Below, piece by piece: positions 62,504-64,000 of a stretch of 64,000 bases of DNA. The notes under the pieces were generated by a model that saw nothing but the letters and a program-made list of their open reading frames with translations, was not told the origin of the DNA and did not search any database. Location of the stretch: positions 694,964 to 758,963 of the forward strand of contig NZ_WAAU01000008.1 of the NCBI RefSeq assembly GCF_008806755.1, in the 5' to 3' direction. Numbering within the stretch: position 1 is the first letter of the stretch; every line of letters starts with the position of its first letter. Made by a program: the position numbers and the translations under genes. This stretch comes from Tenacibaculum aiptasiae (GTDB lineage: Bacteria > Bacteroidota > Bacteroidia > Flavobacteriales > Flavobacteriaceae).

Positions 62504-63349
62504 TTAGTAGTCTCCTAATGTTTCTGGATTTTGTGCTAACGATGCCTCTAATTGCTCATCGTTTGGTGCTTTACCATGCCATGCATGTGTATGCATCATA
62601 AAGTCAATTCCATTCCCCATTTCTGTATATAATAATACACAAACTGGTTTTCCATTTCCTGTACGAGATTTTGCATCAGCCATTCCTTTTAAAATAGCAT
62701 CAACATCATTTCCTTCTTTAATTTCTAATACATCCCAACCAAAAGCTTCAAATTTAGCTTTTAAGCTTCCCATTGCTAAAACTTCGTCAGTAGTACCGTC
62801 AATTTGTTTTTCATTTACGTCTACAGTAGCAATTAAGTTATCTACTTTTTTTCCTGCTGCATACATTGCTGCTTCCCAGATTTGACCTTCTTGCAATTCT
62901 CCATCACCATGTAATGAATATACAATTTTATCATCTCCATTCAACTTTTTTGCTTGAGCTGCACCAATAGCAACACTCATTCCTTGACCTAAAGATCCAG
63001 AAGCAATACGAATACCTGGTAAATGTTCGTGTGTTGTTGGGTGTCCTTGTAAACGTGTATCTAACTTTCTAAATGTTGCTAACTCAGCAACTGGAAAGAA
63101 TCCGCTACGTGCTAATACACTATAATAAACTGGCGATATATGTCCGTTTGATAAAAAGAATAAATCTTCATTATTTCCGTCCATTTTAAAATCAGTAGAA
63201 TAATCCATGATTTCTTGATATAAGCAAGTAAAAAATTCTGCACATCCTAAAGATCCTCCAGGGTGTCCTGAGTTTACTGCATGTACCATACGAACGATAT
63301 CTCTACGTACCTGTTGTGTAAATTCTTGAAGCTGTTGTGTTGTCGACAT
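62504..63349 (-). CDS. Transketolase, N-terminal (TPP-binding) subunit
   Basis: 281 residues corresponding to the first domain of a transketolase split in two. TPP-binding motif GDGELQEGQIWEAAMYAAGKKVDNLIATVDVN, the SGHPGGSLGCAEF start and the GQGMSVAIGAAQAKK loop are typical. The C-terminal pyrimidine and transketolase domains must come from a second polypeptide; in many Bacteroidetes the partner gene follows at once, but here a terminator and bshA follow. Role: non-oxidative pentose phosphate pathway. Confidence 0.93.
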   Translation of the reverse strand: MSTTQQLQEFTQQVRRDIVRMVHAVNSGHPGGSLGCAEFFTCLYQEIMDYSTDFKMDGNNEDLFFLSNGHISPVYYSVLARSGFFPVAELATFRKLDTRLQGHPTTHEHLPGIRIASGSLGQGMSVAIGAAQAKKLNGDDKIVYSLHGDGELQEGQIWEAAMYAAGKKVDNLIATVDVNEKQIDGTTDEVLAMGSLKAKFEAFGWDVLEIKEGNDVDAILKGMADAKSRTGNGKPVCVLLYTEMGNGIDFMMHTHAWHGKAPNDEQLEASLAQNPETLGDY

Positions 63350-63369
63350 TATTTTTTGTTTTATCTCGA

Positions 63370-63377
63370 CAAAAGTA
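63370..63377 (-). promoter_or_regulatory. -7 promoter element of the transketolase subunit gene
   Basis: TACTTTTG on the minus strand, an exact match to TAnnTTTG, 20 bp before the ATG at 63349. Confidence 0.5.
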
Positions 63378-63563
63378 ATAGTTTAAAAAATAATTGCCAA
63401 TTACTTTTTCAATTCTTATTTAAAAAAGGGTTCTATAATTTTTAGTCCTAATTTTACCTTCTTATTTTATCAAAAGATTAAACAAATAAACTATCTCTCA
63501 TTTTAACTTAAATTAACATAATTAGGTACTACAATTTAGTAGATTGCGCAAAAAGTTAACTAA

Positions 63564-64000
63564 ATGAAGTACCTATCAATATTATTCGCGTTTTTAACGC
63601 TACAGCTATTCTCTCAAGAGAATCCCAATTGGCTGAGACACTCCTCAATTTCGCCAGATGGAAAAGAAATCGTTTTTACTTATAAAGGTGATTTATATAA
63701 AGTTCCCTCTACTGGTGGAACTGCAACTCAATTAACTTTTCATAAGGCACACGATTACAAAGCCGTTTGGAGTAAAGACGGTAAAAAAATTGCCTTTGCT
63801 TCTAATCGTTATGGGAATTTCGACATTTATATCATGGACGCCAGAGGTGGCGAAGCTAAAAGATTAACCTTTCACTCTACTAATGAAATTCCATTTTCTT
63901 TTTCAGCAAACAACAAAGAGGTTATTTTCGGAGCACAACGTCAGGATGAAGTAAAACATAGACAATATCCTACCAATTCTCAACCTGAACTTTATGCTGT
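63564..64000 (+). CDS. Tricorn-like S41 family peptidase (partial, C-terminus beyond the window)
   Basis: The reading frame begins at 63564 and is cut by the right edge after 145 codons. It starts with a signal peptide (MKYLSILFAFLTLQLFSQ) and continues as a beta-propeller: WLRHSSISPDGKEIVFTYKGD, DYKAVWSKDGKKIAFASNRYGNFDIYIMDARGGEAKRLT and IPFSFSANNKEVIFGA are WD40-like/TolB-type blades. That order, signal peptide then propeller, is the first part of the tricorn-like periplasmic proteases in Bacteroidetes, which continue with PDZ and S41 domains. Only the propeller is seen here, so a TolB-like protein is the alternative. Confidence 0.8.
   Translation, partial: MKYLSILFAFLTLQLFSQENPNWLRHSSISPDGKEIVFTYKGDLYKVPSTGGTATQLTFHKAHDYKAVWSKDGKKIAFASNRYGNFDIYIMDARGGEAKRLTFHSTNEIPFSFSANNKEVIFGAQRQDEVKHRQYPTNSQPELYA

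Overview
The window reads as a contiguous piece of the chromosome of a low-GC (around 30 % by eye) marine-type member of the Flavobacteriaceae, probably near Tenacibaculum or Polaribacter. The grounds are: many promoters with the Bacteroidetes -7 box TAnnTTTG, start codons without recognisable Shine-Dalgarno sequences, a FecI-type sigma factor/FecR/TonB-dependent receptor locus, BshA (bacillithiol), a PadR-PspC operon, a YiaA/B membrane protein and a tricorn-like S41 protease. The genus is an inference. No rRNA, tRNA, insertion sequence, prophage or CRISPR array is visible and no gene looks broken.

Layout. 1-9.3 kb: a TPR protein (cut by the left edge) behind gyrA, divergent clpC, a thioredoxin-like lipoprotein, an AIM24-family protein and a DUF4442 protein. 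9.4-12.7 kb: a DUF4870-PadR-PspC-NTF2 operon. 12.8-25 kb: recG, an RsmB-type rRNA methyltransferase, a LysM protein, a helicase/TRIC/MaoC cluster, a thioesterase, a MATE pump, a TetR-SDR pair with twin operators, a DUF2461 protein and ychF. 25.1-32.6 kb: an ECF sigma factor, its FecR anti-sigma factor and two tandem paralogous TonB-dependent receptors. 32.7-42.5 kb: ferredoxin diverging from a long run: LuxC-like acyl-CoA reductase, serC, an atypical SerA-like protein, DUF1015, YggS, a DnaQ/GIY-YIG fusion, a K+ channel with a zinc ribbon, miaA, an OmpH/Skp chaperone and DUF1853. 42.5-47.4 kb: an EamA transporter, a YiaA protein, an unrecognised 502-residue helical protein, a methyltransferase and a small secreted protein. 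47.4-54.6 kb: a complete histidine operon hisGDCBHAF(IE). 54.6-64 kb: a TPR-membrane-HTH regulator, typA, a small LETM1-like gene coupled to proline dehydrogenase, aroB, bshA, an N-terminal transketolase subunit and the start of an S41 protease.

The clearest regulatory system is in front of hisG. A 17-codon leader peptide with five consecutive His codons is followed by a segment that can pair with the 5' arm of an intrinsic terminator, the architecture of classical ribosome-mediated attenuation, here in a phylum that largely does without Shine-Dalgarno initiation. A further 13-base copy complementary to the same terminator arm lies between the terminator and hisG. Other points worth following: the SerA-like protein has lost the Rossmann glycine and the catalytic arginine of its family, TetR-type palindromes sit on both the tetR and SDR promoters, a perfect palindrome lies in the bshA promoter, and a 15-bp direct repeat leads into the start codon of the unrecognised gene at 44158.
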